Shown one piece after another: positions 40,913 to 51,317 of a stretch of DNA of 64,000 nucleotides (its first letter is position 1; each line of letters starts with the position of its first letter). The notes under the pieces are model-generated. The model saw only the letters and a program-made list of their open reading frames with translations. It was not told the DNA's origin and did no database searches. Both the position numbers and the translations under genes were made by a program. The stretch comes from Frigoribacterium sp. PvP032 (GTDB taxonomy: Bacteria > Actinomycetota > Actinomycetes > Actinomycetales > Microbacteriaceae), in the NCBI RefSeq assembly GCF_017833035.1, contig NZ_JAFIBM010000001.1:2687762-2751761 (forward strand), given 5' to 3'.

Positions 40913-41664
40913 GCGGCACCGCCGGCGGCGGGCACGGGCGCGGCACGGAGCTGCTCGACGACCTCGGCCGGGGCCGTCCGGCCCAGGTACCCGACGCGCG
41001 ACTCCCGCACGTGCCGCCCCATCAGCTCGGCCGCCCGCTCGGCGTCGCCCGCGTCGATCGCGGCGAGGATGACCCTGTGGTCGGGCCAGAGCCGCTTGCC
41101 GCGGGAGAACTCGTCGAGGGCGTAGAGCCACTCGATCTTGCGCGACAGCTGCCGCAGCAGCGTCGCGAGCGTGCTGCTGCGGCTGAGCTCGGCGATGCCG
41201 ATGTGGAACCGCTCGTTCAGGTCGACCAGCCGGTCGAGGTCGTCCCGGGCGACGGCGTCGTCGCCCTCGTCGAGCAGCTGCTCGAGCGACCGCCGCACGC
41301 GCCGCCAGTCGTCGTCCGCGTCTGCGCCGCCGCCTCCGCCGCCGGCACCGCCGGCACCCTCGTCGCCCCCGCTGCTGAAGCGCGCCCTGGCCCGGCCCGC
41401 GGCACGCCGCGCGGTCGAGATCTCGAGCGCCTCACGGACGGCGAACAGGTCGTCGGCCTCGTCGAACGGGATCTCGGCCACGCGCGACCCGACGTTCGGC
41501 CGGGACTCGACGAAGCCCTCGGCCTCGAGACCGCGGAGCGCCTCGCGCACCGGCACCCGCGAGACGCCGTAGCGCTCGGCGAGCGCCGCCTCCGTGATGC
41601 GCGTGCCCGGCTGCAGCACGCCCTGGACGATGTCCGCTCGCACGGCGTCGACGACGCTCAGCAC
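40909..41664 (-). CDS. GntR regulator of the FadR subfamily (FCD domain)
   Basis: 251 residues from a GTG with AGGGGG 6 nt upstream; a GTG 30 nt further up is an alternative. N-terminal winged helix: VRADIVQGVLQPGTRITEAALAERYGVSRVPVREALRGLEAEGFV, the GntR recognition pattern. The C-terminal FCD domain has the metal/effector helices (VDLNERFHIGIAELS, WPDHRVILAAIDAGD, LMGRHVRESR). A Gly/Ala/Asp-rich insertion lies at about residues 97-115. It sits inside the operon whose promoter carries a TTGTATACAA palindrome, the typical FadR-type site, so autoregulation of the operon is likely. Confidence 0.9.
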   Translation of the reverse strand: MLSVVDAVRADIVQGVLQPGTRITEAALAERYGVSRVPVREALRGLEAEGFVESRPNVGSRVAEIPFDEADDLFAVREALEISTARRAAGRARARFSSGGDEGAGGAGGGGGGADADDDWRRVRRSLEQLLDEGDDAVARDDLDRLVDLNERFHIGIAELSRSSTLATLLRQLSRKIEWLYALDEFSRGKRLWPDHRVILAAIDAGDAERAAELMGRHVRESRVGYLGRTAPAEVVEQLRAAPVPAAGGAA

Positions 41665-41739
41665 GCGTGCCCCCTGGTGGACGGGGCGGAGCACTGCGAG
41701 ACACGACGGGACGGGCCGCGGCCCGCACGACGGGGTCGC

Positions 41740-43417
<1,678 letters not shown>

Positions 43418-43434
<17 letters not shown>

Positions 43435-45283
43435 AGGCCTGCGCTCCTCGGGGGTTGGCGGCGGCGCCCAGCACGCCGGTCTCTGGATCTCGGGTGACGC
43501 TCGACAGCCGGCCGAGCGACCAGTCTCCCGAGCGGGTGACGACGTGCCCGCGGGCCTCGAGCCCGGCGATCAGCTCGTCGCCGAGGCGGTCCTCGACGAC
43601 GACGCCGCCCGGCGTCCAGGTGCGCGGCCAGAACGAGCCGGGGAACGACGTCGTGTGCAGGGCCGGGGCGTCGACGGCCTGCTGCGGCGTCCAGCCGCCG
43701 ACGATCGTGCGCAGCAGGTACAGCAGCTGCCACTGGTCCTGCTGGTCGCCGCCGGGCGAGCCGAGGGCGACCACCGGCTGGCCGTCACGCAGCACGAGCG
43801 TCGGGGTGAGCGTCGTGCGGGGCCGACGGCCCGGCTCGAGCGTCGAGGCGGTCCCCTCCTCGAGCCAGCTCATCTGGAGGCGGCTGCCGAGGCAGAAGCC
43901 GAGCTCGGGGACGGTCGGCGACGACTGCAGCCAGCCGCCCGACGGCGTCGCCGAGACGACGTTGCCCCAGCGGTCGACCACGTCGATGTGGCAGGTGTCG
44001 CCGCGGGTCTCGCCCGTCGGCGCGACGTCGGGCTCGGCGCCCGGCTGACGGGCGTCGTCGGTCGGCACGGCGACGGGCGCCGCGGAGAACGAGCCGACGG
44101 TGGGCTCCCCCACGCCGGCGCCGGGACCGGCCACCTCGTCGTCGGTGCGGAGCCTCGGGAGGCGGCCCGCGCCTCCTGCGCCCCCGGCCTCGCCCGGACG
44201 CAGCTCGTGCGACGCGGTCGACCCGATGAGCGCGCGACGCTCGGCCGCGTACTCGGCCGACAAGAGCCGATCGAGCGGGACGTCGCGGTCGCCGTACCAG
44301 GCCTCGCGGTCGGCCATCGCGAGCTTCAGCGCCTCGACGATCGTGTGGGCGCCCTGGACCGTCGACGGGTCGAGCAGCTCGTCGGGCAGCGGGTCGAGCA
44401 TCGCCAGCACCTGCAGCAGGGCCGGGCCCTGCCCCCAGGCGCCGGTCTTCGCGACGACGTGGCCGCGGAACTCCACCGTCGTCGCCTCCTCGGTCGAGGC
44501 GCGGAAGGCCGCCAGGTCGGAGGCGCGGATCACGCCCGCGTGTTCGCCTCCCGTCGAGTGCCGGTGCGGCGTCCGCACGAACGCGTCGATCGACGTCGCG
44601 ACGAGGCCCTCGGCCCACTCGGTCCGTGCGGCGTCGATGCGGCCTCGGCGGTCCGCGCCTCCTGCGGCCACGAGCCCGTCGAGCACCCGGGCGTACGCCT
44701 CGTTCGTGACCATCGCGCCCGGCGCGGGCGGGGCGCCGTCGACGAGCCATCGGTCGGCCGAGCTCGGCCAGTGCTCGACGAACAGCTCCGCGACCGCGCC
44801 GATGGTCTCGGTCACGCGTGCGGTGATCGGGTGCCCGTCGCGGGCGTAGCCGATGGCGTAGGCGAGCACGTCGGCGAGCTCCCAGGTGCCGTGGTCGCGG
44901 AGCAGCAGCAGCCACGCGTCGACCGCGCCGGGCACGGCAGCGGCGAGCGCGCCCGAGCCGGGCACGAGGTCGAGGCCCTCTGCACGGTAGTGCTCGACCG
45001 TCGCCTCGGCGGGTGCCGGGCCCTGTCCCATCAGGACGACCGGCCGCCCCGGCTCGTCGGCCGTCGCGAACACGCCCGTCATGTCGCCGCCCGGGCCGTT
45101 CAGGTGCGGCTCGACGACGTGCAGCACGAACGCGCCGGCGACCGCCGCGTCGAACGCGTTGCCGCCGCGCTCGAGCACCGACTGGGCCGAGGCCGTCGCG
45201 AGCCAGTGCGTCGAGGCGGTCATGCCGAAGGTGCCGCGGAGGTCGGGCCGGGTGGTGAACGCAGGAGGTGCGGTGTAGGTCAC
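43418..45283 (-). CDS. ggt: Gamma-glutamyltransferase-family hydrolase
   Basis: 621 residues, GTG start. Ntn-hydrolase made as a precursor that self-cleaves before a Thr; the nucleophile is in RGDTCHIDVVDRWGN (T430). The large subunit shows ASTHWLATASAQSVLERGGNAFDAAVA and LNGPGGDMTGVF. The small subunit has SATPSGGWLQSSPTVPELGF and the late LALGSPGGDQQ motif. No signal peptide is visible, so it is probably cytoplasmic, unlike secreted GGTs that degrade external glutathione. This fits hydrolysis after uptake by the operon's own ABC importer. Substrate could also be a cephalosporin-like or other gamma-glutamyl amide. Contains Gly/Ala insertions near residue 370. Confidence 0.9.
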
Positions 45284-45288
45284 GAGGA

Positions 45289-46167
45289 TCAGGTCCGTTC
45301 GCGGGAGGTCGGGTCGAGGGCGTCGCGCAGCGCGTCGCCGACGAGGTTGAAGCCGAGGCAGATGACGGCGATGGCGAGGCCGGGGACGACGGCGGCGAAC
45401 GGGGCGTTCGACAGGTACTGCTGCGCGTCGGAGAGCATGATCCCCAGACTGGCCGTCGGCGGCTGGATGCCGAGCCCCAGGAACGAGAGCAGCGCCTCCC
45501 CGATCACCGCGACCGGCATGATGACCGTCGCCTGCACGATGATCGCCGAGACGCAGTTCGGCAGCACGTGGGCGAAGATCACCCGCAGCCCGGTCGCGTC
45601 CATGGTGCGGGCGCTCAGCACGAAGTCGGTCGAGCGGATGCGCATCGTCTCGCCGCGCACCACGCGGATCATGGTGGGGATCTGCGCGATGCCGAGGGCG
45701 ACCACCGCGTTGCCGAGGCTCGGCCCGCTGATCGCGGCGAGCGCCACGGCGATGATCAGGAACGGGAACGCGAGCATCACGTCGGTCAGGCGCGAGACGA
45801 TGGCGTCGAGCCAGCGCCAGTAGCCCGCGATCAGCCCGAGCGGGGTGCCGACCACGACGGCCAGCACGACGCTGAGCACGCCGACGACGAGCGAGACGCG
45901 GATGCCGTAGACGGTGCGCGAGAGGATGTCGCGGCCGAGGTCGTCGGTGCCGAGCAGGAACCCGACCGTGCCGGGCAGCTGGAACGGAGTGTCGAAGTGC
46001 ACCTCGGCCGGGCCGTAGGGCGCGATCAGGGGCGCGGCGATCCCCGCCACGAGCACGACGAGCAGCATCACGCCGCCCGTGACGCCGAGCTTGTTGCGGC
46101 GCAGCTGGCCCCAGACGCGGCCCCTGTCGGAGCCGAGCTCGTGGGCGGTGGGCACGAGGACGGTCAT
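45289..46167 (-). CDS. Peptide ABC permease (DppC/GsiD type)
   Basis: 292 residues, start codon sharing one base with the preceding permease's stop. N-terminal helix LGVTGGVMLLVVLVAGIAAPLIAPY, then FLLGTDDLGRDILSRTVYGIRVSLVVG and EAA-like loop ARTMDATGLRVIFAHVLPNCVSAI. The C-terminus NLVGDALRDALDPTSRERT is classic for DppC-type proteins. Forms the channel with the DppB-type protein encoded upstream. Confidence 0.94.
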   Translation of the reverse strand: MTVLVPTAHELGSDRGRVWGQLRRNKLGVTGGVMLLVVLVAGIAAPLIAPYGPAEVHFDTPFQLPGTVGFLLGTDDLGRDILSRTVYGIRVSLVVGVLSVVLAVVVGTPLGLIAGYWRWLDAIVSRLTDVMLAFPFLIIAVALAAISGPSLGNAVVALGIAQIPTMIRVVRGETMRIRSTDFVLSARTMDATGLRVIFAHVLPNCVSAIIVQATVIMPVAVIGEALLSFLGLGIQPPTASLGIMLSDAQQYLSNAPFAAVVPGLAIAVICLGFNLVGDALRDALDPTSRERT

Positions 46168-47120
46168 CAGGAGGCTCCTCCGACTCGGATGCGCGGGTTG
46201 AGGACGCTGTAGAGCACGTCGACGACGAGGTTGATCAGGATGTAGCCGAGAGTGATGACGAGCACGACCGCCTGCACCACCGGGTAGTCGCGGGTGAAGA
46301 CCGCGTCGAGGGTGAGCTTGCCGAAGCCCGGCAGGGCGAAGATGCGCTCGGTCACGACGGCGCCCGAGATCAGCCCGCCGAGCTGCAGGCCGACGATCGT
46401 GACGACGACGATCATCGAGTTGCGGAGCCCGTAGCGGAGCAGCACCCGGCCCCGCCCGAGGCCCTTCGCGCGTGCCGTCCGGACGTAGTCGGTCGTCATC
46501 GTCTCGATCATCGACGCCCGCGTCTGCCGCATGATGACGGCGGCGAGGGAGGTGCCGAGGATGAGGGCCGGGAGGGTCAGGTGCACGAGCGCCTGCCACG
46601 GGTCCTCGGTCACGGGCACGTACCCGGAGGCGGGGAAGATGCCCAGCCCGACGGCCAGCCACAGGATGGCCAGGATGCCGAGCCAGAAGTTCGGCACGCT
46701 CAGGCCTACGAGGGCGGCGGCGTTGGCCATCCACTCTGGCCAGCGGCCGCGCCAGCGCTCGGCGACGACGCCCAGGGCGACGCCGACGAGCACGGCCACG
46801 ACGATGGCGTAGAGCGCGAGCCACAGGGTGACCGGCAGGGTCGCGCCGATCAGGTCGGCGACGGGGGTGCCGGTGCGGGTCGACTGGCCGAGGTCGCCCC
46901 GGAGGAAGGCGCCGACGAACCGGAGGTACTGCACGACGAGCGGGTCGTCGAGCCCGAGGTCGGCGCGGATCGCCGCGACCTGCTGCGGGCTCGCCTCCTC
47001 ACCCGCCAGAGCGAGGGCAGGGTCGCCCGGCAGCTGCCGGACGCCGATGAAGACGACGACGGAGGCGAGGACGAGCGTCACCGCCGACTGCCACAGGCGG
47101 GTGAGGAGGTAGCGCGCCAT
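46167..47120 (-). CDS. Peptide ABC permease (DppB/GsiC type)
   Basis: 317 residues. Opens MARYLLTRLWQSAVTLVLAS, with RQLPGDPALALAGEEASPQQV, EAA loop AKGLGRGRVLLRYGLRNSMI and the ending NLVVDVLYSVLNPRIRVGG. Six membrane helices. The gene starts 3 nt after the binding-protein stop. Gene order (binding protein, B, C, GGT, ATPase) places an enzyme gene inside an importer operon. Confidence 0.94.
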   Translation of the reverse strand: MARYLLTRLWQSAVTLVLASVVVFIGVRQLPGDPALALAGEEASPQQVAAIRADLGLDDPLVVQYLRFVGAFLRGDLGQSTRTGTPVADLIGATLPVTLWLALYAIVVAVLVGVALGVVAERWRGRWPEWMANAAALVGLSVPNFWLGILAILWLAVGLGIFPASGYVPVTEDPWQALVHLTLPALILGTSLAAVIMRQTRASMIETMTTDYVRTARAKGLGRGRVLLRYGLRNSMIVVVTIVGLQLGGLISGAVVTERIFALPGFGKLTLDAVFTRDYPVVQAVVLVITLGYILINLVVDVLYSVLNPRIRVGGAS

Positions 47121-47123
47121 GGC

Positions 47124-48791
47124 TCAGCTGGCCTCGACGAAGGCGGCGGTGCTGAGGCGCACGACGCCGTCGGCGAAGGTGGAGACGCCGGCGATGTCGT
47201 TCGACAGCGCGGTGAGGCTGCGCACGCGGTACAGGTAGATGATCGGCGAGTCCTCCTGCACCTTCTCGACGACCTGGCCGTAGAGCTCGGCCCGCTCGTC
47301 GACGTCGGTCGTCGAGGCGGCGTCGCTGAGCAGCTCGTCCACCTCGTCGTCGCTGTAGCCGCTGTAGTTGTTGCCGGCGCCGGTCGACAGGAAGCTGAAC
47401 ATGTTGCCGTTGGGGTCGATGCGGCCCGACCAGCCGAGCTGCAGCGCCTCGAAGTCGCCCTCGGTCTGCACGTCGAGCAGCGTCGAGTACTCGACCGGCG
47501 TGATGGTCAGCTCGAAGCCGCCCTCGGCGACCTGTGCCTGCAGCGCCTGGGCGAAGCGCACGGTGTCCGGGTTGTTGCTCACCTGCATGTCGATGGCGAG
47601 GGGAGTCTCGACGCCCTCGTCCTCGAGCATCTGCATCGCCGCCTCCGGGTCGTAGTCGGGGCAGGCGTCGCTGGCGTCGGTGGCGAAGGGGCTGCTCGGC
47701 GAGATCGGCGAACAGGCGGGGTCGTAGAGGCCGCCGAAGACGGTCTTCACGAGGGCCTCTCGGTCGATCGACATCGACAGGGCCTGGCGCACGGCGGCGT
47801 TGCTCGCCAGCGGGCCGTCGAGCTGGACGGGGTCGGTGCCGATGCCGTCCTGGTTGCCGATGTTGACGGTCAGGCCCTGGTAGCCCAGCGAGCCGACCTC
47901 GAGCACGGTCAGCGAGTCGTCCTCCTTGAGCGTGCCGACGTCCTGCGTCGACATCGAGTCGGCGACCTGCACGTCGCCCGACTGCAGGTTCGCCGCACGG
48001 ATGCTCGCGTCGGTGATGATGCGGTAGGTGATCGTGTCGAAGTGGGCCGACTCGGCGTCGTAGTAGAGCGGGTCGCGCTCGACGGTGATCGAGGTCTGCG
48101 GCACGCGCTCGACGAACTTGTACGGGCCGACGCAGACGGGGGCGTCGCCGAACGCGTCGCCGGCCGAGGCGAGCGCCGTGGGCGACATGACCATGCCCGC
48201 GCGGTCGGCGAGGGCCGCCGTCAGCGGGGCGAACGGCTCTGAGTAGGTGACCTCGACGGTCTCGTCGTCGACCGCCGAGATGCCGGTGATCGGGCCGAGC
48301 TCGCTGCGGCGCGACGAGTCGTCCTTGTCGAGGCCGCGCTGCAGGGTGCCGACGACCGCCTCCGCGTCGAGCGGGGTGCCGTCGGCGAACACCGCGTCGG
48401 TGCGCACGGGGAACGTGACGGTCAGGCCGTCGTCGCTGACCTCGGGCAGCTCCGTGGCGAGCATCGGGACGATGTCGCCCTCAGCGTCGATGTCGTAGAG
48501 CTTCTGGCACATCGTCTCCATCACGTAGCGCGTGTAGAGGGACGAGGAGGTGGTGGGGTCGAGCCGGTCGGGCTCGGCCGAGAGCGCCATGACGAGGTCG
48601 CCGCCCTCGACGATCGCCTTGTCGCCGATCGGGGCGGACGAGATGTCCTCCCGGCTGCTCGTGGCGTCGGTGTCCGCCGTCTGGACCTGCTGGCACCCGG
48701 TCGCCACGAGGGCGATGCCGAGGGCTGCGGCCGGCAGCGCGAGCGCGCGACGCCGGGCGGCCGGTCGCGGGGAGTGCGAGGTCAGAGGCAT
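47124..48791 (-). CDS. Peptide-binding lipoprotein of the GGT operon (SBP family 5)
   Basis: 555 residues. Signal peptide and lipobox LVATGC (C33). Family 5 features: LVMALSAEPDRLDPTTSSSLYTRYVMETM, FPVRTDAVFADGTPLDAEAVV, AVRQALSMSIDREALVKTVFGG and VEYSTLLDVQ. Captures substrate outside the membrane. First gene of the minus-strand operon, with a sigma-70-like promoter and a GntR-type palindrome 67-95 nt upstream. Substrate unknown; the gamma-glutamyltransferase and amidase suggest gamma-glutamyl peptides or amides. Confidence 0.94.
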   Translation of the reverse strand: MPLTSHSPRPAARRRALALPAAALGIALVATGCQQVQTADTDATSSREDISSAPIGDKAIVEGGDLVMALSAEPDRLDPTTSSSLYTRYVMETMCQKLYDIDAEGDIVPMLATELPEVSDDGLTVTFPVRTDAVFADGTPLDAEAVVGTLQRGLDKDDSSRRSELGPITGISAVDDETVEVTYSEPFAPLTAALADRAGMVMSPTALASAGDAFGDAPVCVGPYKFVERVPQTSITVERDPLYYDAESAHFDTITYRIITDASIRAANLQSGDVQVADSMSTQDVGTLKEDDSLTVLEVGSLGYQGLTVNIGNQDGIGTDPVQLDGPLASNAAVRQALSMSIDREALVKTVFGGLYDPACSPISPSSPFATDASDACPDYDPEAAMQMLEDEGVETPLAIDMQVSNNPDTVRFAQALQAQVAEGGFELTITPVEYSTLLDVQTEGDFEALQLGWSGRIDPNGNMFSFLSTGAGNNYSGYSDDEVDELLSDAASTTDVDERAELYGQVVEKVQEDSPIIYLYRVRSLTALSNDIAGVSTFADGVVRLSTAAFVEAS

Positions 48792-48857
48792 GTGTGATCC
48801 GATGCTCGGGGTACGGGAGAGAGTGGATTGAATGCAATCAGACCCGATGACGCGATC

Positions 48858-48886
48858 TTGTATACAACTTGTTACGGACGTGTAAA
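48858..48886 (-). promoter_or_regulatory. Promoter with embedded FadR/GntR operator for the GGT operon
   Basis: On the minus strand TTTACA (48881-48886) and TATACA (48859-48864) are separated by 16 nt, a good -35/-10 pair. TTGTATACAA (48858-48867), a perfect 10-bp palindrome of the TNGTNNACNA class recognised by FadR-type GntR proteins, overlaps the -10. The operon encodes just such a regulator at 40909-41664. Bound regulator would block polymerase. Confidence 0.75.
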
Positions 48887-48962
48887 ACGTGCCCCGGACG
48901 AGGGGGCGCTGTGCTCGGGGCGGCGGTCGAGCGGCCGTCGGCGGCTGACGTAGCCGGCCCTG

Positions 48963-49018
48963 GGGGCGGCGTCGCCGGCTCTGCGGGGCGGCGTCGCCGG
49001 CTCTGCGGGGCGGCGTCG
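48963..49018. repeat. 22-bp tandem repeat, 2.5 copies
   Basis: Two identical 22-nt units (48963-48984 and 48985-49006, beginning GGGGCGGCGTCGCCGG) and a third truncated unit (49007-49018). They lie between the divergent binding-protein and MarR genes, upstream of the latter. Each unit contains the GCCGGC/GGCGTCGCC pairing capacity. Confidence 0.85.
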
Positions 49019-49079
49019 AGGCGACCCGCACCTTCGAGGGGCATGATCGGGGGTGCCCCCTGCCCGAGAGGACTCCTGC

Positions 49080-49571
49080 GTGAACACCAACGACGAGGTC
49101 GACCTGATCATCGACGCCTGGGCGCGCGTGCGGCCCGACATCGACTTCGCAGCGCTCGACGTCTTCTCGCGGCTCCGCCGCATCTCCCGACGGCTCGACC
49201 GGGTGCGTGCCGAGGCGTTCCGGCGCTCGGGCCTCGAGATCTGGGAATTCGACGTCCTGTCGACCCTGCGCCGGGCCGGCGAGCCCTTCGAGCTCAGCCC
49301 CAAGGACCTCGTCACGGCGACCATGGTCACGAGCGGCACGATGACGAACCGGCTCGACCGCCTCGTCGAGCGCAGCCTCGTCGAGCGCCGTGCCGACCCG
49401 CGCGACGGCCGCGCCGCCCTCATCCGCATCACGGAGGCGGGCGTCGACCTGGTCGACCAGGCCATGCTCGACCTGCTCGAGGCCGAGCACTCGCCGCTCG
49501 GGTCGCTCACCCGTCAGCAGCGCGACCAGCTGGCCGACCTGCTGCGCGAGCTCGGCACCGGCTTCGCCTGA
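49080..49571 (+). CDS. MarR-family transcriptional regulator
   Basis: 163 residues from a GTG with GAGAGGA about 8 nt upstream; an earlier in-frame codon at 49053 adds 9 residues. Winged helix: WEFDVLSTLRRAGEPFELSPKDLVTATMVTSGTMTNRLDRLVERSLVERRADPRDGRAALIRIT, with the SGTMTNRLDRL recognition helix and wing RADPRDGR. Convergent with an SDR gene about 45 bp away and divergent from the GGT operon. Its target is unclear; the tandem repeat in its upstream region is a candidate. Confidence 0.92.
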   Translation: MNTNDEVDLIIDAWARVRPDIDFAALDVFSRLRRISRRLDRVRAEAFRRSGLEIWEFDVLSTLRRAGEPFELSPKDLVTATMVTSGTMTNRLDRLVERSLVERRADPRDGRAALIRITEAGVDLVDQAMLDLLEAEHSPLGSLTRQQRDQLADLLRELGTGFA

Positions 49572-49616
49572 TCCCCGGCGGACCAGCCCTGACGGGACCA
49601 GCCCTGACGCGCCCGG

Positions 49617-50297
49617 TCAGAAGCTGGTGCTGGGGAGGTCCTTCTCGCCGTCGACGATCGCCCGGACGATGCGCGCCGCGACGGCGTCGGGGTCGAGCCC
49701 GGTCGGGAAGCTCGGCGCCTCGCCGGTGATCGGACGCGTGGCGAGCCCGGTCTCCGTGTGCCCGGGGCGTGCGTCCACGAGGCGGACGCCGCGCCTCCTG
49801 AACTCGCGGGAGGCGGCGCTCACCCACGCGGCCAGGCCCGCCTTGGCCGCGGAGTACGCGGCCATCCCCGCGGTCGGCGACTCCGCGACGACACCGCTGA
49901 TCGTGACGGCGAAGGGCTCGCGTCCGGCGGCGGCGGACGCGGCGAGCGCCTCTGCCCCGTCACGGAGCAGGCGGACGGGCGCCAGCAGGTTCGTCTGCAC
50001 CAGCTCGTCGAGCGCCGCGTCGCTGACCGCGTCGGCAGGCCCGAAGGCGACGACGCCCGCCGCGACCACGATCCCGTCGAGCTGGCCGTGGGCCTGCAGC
50101 GCCGCGGCGACGAGCGACGCCCCGCCGCCGGGCTCGCGGAGGTCGGCGACGTAGGCGTCGGGGCCTGTGAGCGCCCCTCCGGCACGTCCGGCCCGCACGA
50201 CGACGGCCCCCTGGTCGGACAGCTGAGCGGCGATCCGGGAGCCGAGGCCGCCCGACGCCCCGGCGACGAGCACGACGGCTCCCTGCAGATCGGTCAT
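49617..50297 (-). CDS. Short-chain dehydrogenase/reductase
   Basis: 226 residues. Cofactor motif GASGGLGSRIAA (TGxxxGxG class), NAG equivalent VVAAGVVAFG, active-site Ser in AVTISGVVAE and the catalytic YxxxK in AAYSAAKAGLAAW. A classical NAD(P)-dependent oxidoreductase. The usual N of NNAG is replaced by VAAG. RAGR at the end of beta 2 suggests NADPH preference. Substrate unknown. Convergent with the MarR gene. Confidence 0.9.
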   Translation of the reverse strand: MTDLQGAVVLVAGASGGLGSRIAAQLSDQGAVVVRAGRAGGALTGPDAYVADLREPGGGASLVAAALQAHGQLDGIVVAAGVVAFGPADAVSDAALDELVQTNLLAPVRLLRDGAEALAASAAAGREPFAVTISGVVAESPTAGMAAYSAAKAGLAAWVSAASREFRRRGVRLVDARPGHTETGLATRPITGEAPSFPTGLDPDAVAARIVRAIVDGEKDLPSTSF

Positions 50298-50462
50298 GCC
50301 CGGAGCGTACGCGCGGCGCCCGGGCTGTCGCCCGGCCGGGCGCCGGAGCACGGGCCAGCCCACTGAGCGACGTGGAAGCGACAACACGACGCAGGACCCC
50401 GCGTCGCTTCGTCGCTTTCGCGCAGCTTCCGCGGAGATCCTCGGCCCGAGACCCCGCGCGGC

Positions 50463-51317
50463 TCAGCGCCGCCGGCGCGGCACGACGAGCGGCGTCCCGG
50501 TCACCGGGTCCGGCACGACGAGGCACGGCAGGTCGAAGACCTCCTCGACGAGCTCGGCCGTGAGCACGTCGGCCGGGGCGCCGGTCGCGACGACCTCGCC
50601 GTCGCTCATCACGATCAGGTCGGTGGCGTAGCGCGCGGCCTGGGCCAGGTCGTGCAGCACGGCGACGACCGTCGTGCCCTGCTCGTGCAGCCGCGCGAAG
50701 AGGTCGAGCAGGTCGTACTGGTGGGCCATGTCGAGGTACGTGGTCGGCTCGTCGAGCAACAGCACCGAGGTCTGCTGCGCGAGCGCCATCGCGACCCACA
50801 CGCGCTGCCGCTGCCCGCCCGACAGCTCGTCGACCGGCACCTCGGCCAGGTCGACGAGGTCCGTCTCGGCGAGCGCGGTCGCGACGGCCGCGCGGTCGGC
50901 GTCCGACCACTGCCGGAACATCCCCTGGTGCGGGTACCGCCCCCGCGACACGAGCTCGCCCACGGTGATGCCCTCGGGAGCGGTCGACGACTGGGGCAGC
51001 AGGCCGACGGTGCGCGCCGCCTCCTTCGCGGGCACCTTGGCGAGGTCGCGGCCGTCGAGCAGCACGGCACCGGACCGGGGGGCGAGAAGGCGCGAGAACG
51101 CCCGCAGGAGGGTCGACTTGCCACAGGCGTTGGGCCCGACGATGACCGTGAACGAGCCGTCGCGGACCTCGGCGTCGATCGACGCCGAGACCGTGCGGCG
51201 GTCGTAGGCGAGGTGCGCGCCGCGGGCGGCGAGCCGCGGCACGGCACCTCCCGGCGTGACGGGCTCGGGCGTGACGGGGTCGGGCGTGACGGGGTCGGGC
51301 AGGGCGGGTGCTGTCAC
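50463..51317 (-). CDS. Ferric-siderophore ABC transporter ATPase
   Basis: 284 residues, GTG overlapping the permease stop by 4 bp. FecE/FepC type: Walker A GPNACGKSTLLRAF, Q-loop VGLLPQSSTAPEGITVGELVSRGRYPHQGMFRQW, signature [18 protein letters not shown], Walker B LLLDEPTTYLDMAHQ. The RGRYPHQ segment is specific to siderophore importers. The N-terminus has three PVTP repeats encoded by tandem 15-nt units (51256-51300), probably a flexible leader. Completes the two-permease, one-ATPase set on the minus strand under an IdeR box. Confidence 0.95.
   Translation of the reverse strand: MTAPALPDPVTPDPVTPEPVTPGGAVPRLAARGAHLAYDRRTVSASIDAEVRDGSFTVIVGPNACGKSTLLRAFSRLLAPRSGAVLLDGRDLAKVPAKEAARTVGLLPQSSTAPEGITVGELVSRGRYPHQGMFRQWSDADRAAVATALAETDLVDLAEVPVDELSGGQRQRVWVAMALAQQTSVLLLDEPTTYLDMAHQYDLLDLFARLHEQGTTVVAVLHDLAQAARYATDLIVMSDGEVVATGAPADVLTAELVEEVFDLPCLVVPDPVTGTPLVVPRRRR

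Noticed and set aside
51256-51300. CRISPR-like short repeats
   Set aside because: Directly adjacent 15-mers with no spacers, in frame within a coding sequence.
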